A DNA stretch of 6,956 nt from Ekhidna sp. (GTDB taxonomy: Bacteria; Bacteroidota; Bacteroidia; Cytophagales; Cyclobacteriaceae): NCBI GenBank assembly GCA_028821635.1, contig JAPPDO010000090.1, positions 1-6,956 on the forward strand, read 5' to 3'. The first letter of the stretch is position 1. Every line of letters starts with the position of its first letter. Positions 5,614-6,956 of the stretch are shown here, piece after piece. The notes beneath the pieces were generated by a model. That model saw nothing but the letters and a program-made list of their open reading frames with translations, searched no databases and was not told the origin of the DNA. A program made the translations under genes and the position numbers.

Positions 5614-6956
5614 ATGAAATACGGGAATATACGAGAAGAGGAGCTAAAGAATAAAATAGCACAAGACTATTTCTGGATTTATGATTGTACTAAGATCATA
5701 GGTAACGTTGATTTTTGTGTAAGTATGCACCAGAGCGACCCTGTACTTTTTGAACAAGAATCATTACTCTGGGCAGAAGCAAAAATAGGAACTTCCAATA
5801 TTTACCATTCGGTGGTACAACTTATCTTGACCATTGGGAAAGCCCGAACCTTTGACCAATTCCTTCCTCCTCCATTTTTGGGTGCTTTTGATGGTCAGAA
5901 AATTGCTTTTATCCCTTACAATGAAGTTCACGAGATATTTTACCAAAATGACTTTAACTGGAGCGTAACTCCCTCAAATCATAAAACAAAAGAGTTTAAC
6001 ACTGTTCTTGAGAAGGTCACCTCTATTCTGGATGCTAAAACCTTATTGTTTGACTATCAGAAAGACGAAAAAGAACTTAAAAGATTTATTAAGAGCAATT
6101 TTATTGTAGGGAAATTCGGGCTGACTAAGACCAGAATTGACAAGAACAATTTTGTAGTCATTTACAACAAATGGCTTATTGAAGTTAAACCAAGCATTAG
6201 TGTTAATTGGGATATTGCCAAAAAGAATGGCATTGTTGACGGGGATTTTTATTTGGCAGATTTACTCTCTGAAAACAACGAAACCCTCAAAGACAACCTC
6301 TATGTTATCCTTAAAAAGACGGAGTACGAATTAGACCGCAAACTCAATGATATGGGAATGTTTAGTTCTCAGAAGACATCTTTCAATGACAAACAAAAAG
6401 CACATATTACCTTTTGGAACAAATACGAGCGGCCTCCAAAAGAGGAGTACTGGGACTATATCGTGGAGCGCAGGGATTTGCTGGTTCCGCAAGACGTGAG
6501 AGAAAGAAAAGGCAGCTACTTTACCCCGCAAATCTGGGTGGAACTTTCGCAAAAATACCTTTCTGATGTGTTGGGTGAAGACTGGCAGGAAGAGTATTAT
6601 GTGTGGGACTGTGCAGCGGGCACGGGAAACCTTCTTCACGGACTGACGAACAAATACCACATCTGGGCCTCTACGCTGGACCAGCAGGACGTGGAAGTAA
6701 TGAAGGATCGGATTAAAAACGGTGCGAATTTGTTGAAAGATCATGTCTTTCAGTTTGACTTTTTGAATGATGACTTCAGCAAACTACCTCAGCCTTTACA
6801 AAACATTATCAATGATGAAGAGAAGCGAAAAAAACTGGTGATTTATATCAATCCTCCGTATGCGGAGGTGTCAAGTGTTGGCGGAAAAGGCAAAGCGGGA
6901 GTTAATCAATCAAAAGCACATGATAAATACATTGAATTAATTGGAACAGGGGGGCG
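5614..6956 (+). CDS. Single-chain restriction-modification enzyme (nuclease + N6-adenine methyltransferase), 3'-truncated
   Basis: The frame opens at an ATG right after an in-frame TGA and stays open to the window edge: 447 residues without a stop. The N-terminal domain has NVDF (D33) followed by LLWAEAKIG (E55-x-K57), the D...ExK metal-binding pattern of PD-(D/E)XK nucleases. A linker of about 200 residues leads to the methyltransferase, with RKGSYFTP (299-305 region) before the SAM site, motif I WDCAAGTGNLL (D332, G336, G338) and catalytic motif IV NPPY (413-416), typical of N6-adenine methylation. This order in one chain matches type IIG-like enzymes that cut and methylate DNA at the same site, protecting the host against phage and plasmid DNA. 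The target-recognition domain should lie beyond the window. I chose 5614 because family members start shortly before an 'xNKIxxxxF..fDCTkIiGnvDF' segment, seen here at residues 12-34. No separate methylase or specificity gene is visible. Confidence 0.9.
   Translation, partial: MKYGNIREEELKNKIAQDYFWIYDCTKIIGNVDFCVSMHQSDPVLFEQESLLWAEAKIGTSNIYHSVVQLILTIGKARTFDQFLPPPFLGAFDGQKIAFIPYNEVHEIFYQNDFNWSVTPSNHKTKEFNTVLEKVTSILDAKTLLFDYQKDEKELKRFIKSNFIVGKFGLTKTRIDKNNFVVIYNKWLIEVKPSISVNWDIAKKNGIVDGDFYLADLLSENNETLKDNLYVILKKTEYELDRKLNDMGMFSSQKTSFNDKQKAHITFWNKYERPPKEEYWDYIVERRDLLVPQDVRERKGSYFTPQIWVELSQKYLSDVLGEDWQEEYYVWDCAAGTGNLLHGLTNKYHIWASTLDQQDVEVMKDRIKNGANLLKDHVFQFDFLNDDFSKLPQPLQNIINDEEKRKKLVIYINPPYAEVSSVGGKGKAGVNQSKAHDKYIELIGTGG

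Noticed and set aside
6331..6744. Minus-strand 137-codon frame
   Set aside because: It is antisense to the methyltransferase core, including motif I, and is therefore a shadow.
6949..6956. Run of six G at the right edge as a frameshift
   Set aside because: The frame stays open through the run and the window ends 2 nt later, so nothing can be concluded.

Overview
The window looks like a chromosomal segment of a Bacteroidota (Bacteroidetes/Cytophaga-Flavobacterium group) bacterium. Four things point there. Upstream regions carry the group's unusual promoter pattern (TTTG about 18 nt before TAnnTTTG) and lack Shine-Dalgarno sequences. Signal peptides end in a typical '-AQ' cleavage site or a lipobox. 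A broken type IX secretion (T9SS) C-terminal sorting domain is present, and that system is confined to this phylum. The overall base composition is AT-leaning.

Layout from left to right. (1) 2-814 (+): the C-terminal two thirds of an MscS-family mechanosensitive channel, cut by the window edge. (2) 877-1710 (-): a secreted, probably outer-membrane beta-barrel protein of unknown function, convergent with the channel gene. (3) 1943-3082 (+): a PLP enzyme of the cystathionine gamma-synthase/gamma-lyase family, transcribed divergently from (2). (4) 3083-3706: a stretch without an intact gene. It holds two hairpins, the frameshifted remnant of a T9SS sorting domain (3292-3589), and a strong Bacteroidetes-type promoter (3647-3676). 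(5) 3707-4552 (+): a cyclophilin-type peptidyl-prolyl isomerase lipoprotein, overlapping by ATGA with (6). (6) 4549-5457 (+): an RmlD-like NAD(P)-dependent sugar-nucleotide reductase/SDR. (7) 5614-6956 (+): the N-terminal part of a single-chain restriction-modification enzyme (PD-(D/E)XK nuclease joined to an N6-adenine methyltransferase), running off the right edge.

Most of the window is housekeeping and envelope functions: osmotic protection, sulfur amino acid metabolism, envelope protein folding and sugar-nucleotide reduction. The only pair with clear operon structure is the isomerase and the RmlD-like gene. The right end changes character and enters a DNA-defence gene. Its family architecture is known (type IIG-like), so I do not claim a new system. 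The items most worth a second look are the decayed T9SS domain, the active-site substitutions and insert in the cyclophilin, and the start region of the restriction-modification gene.
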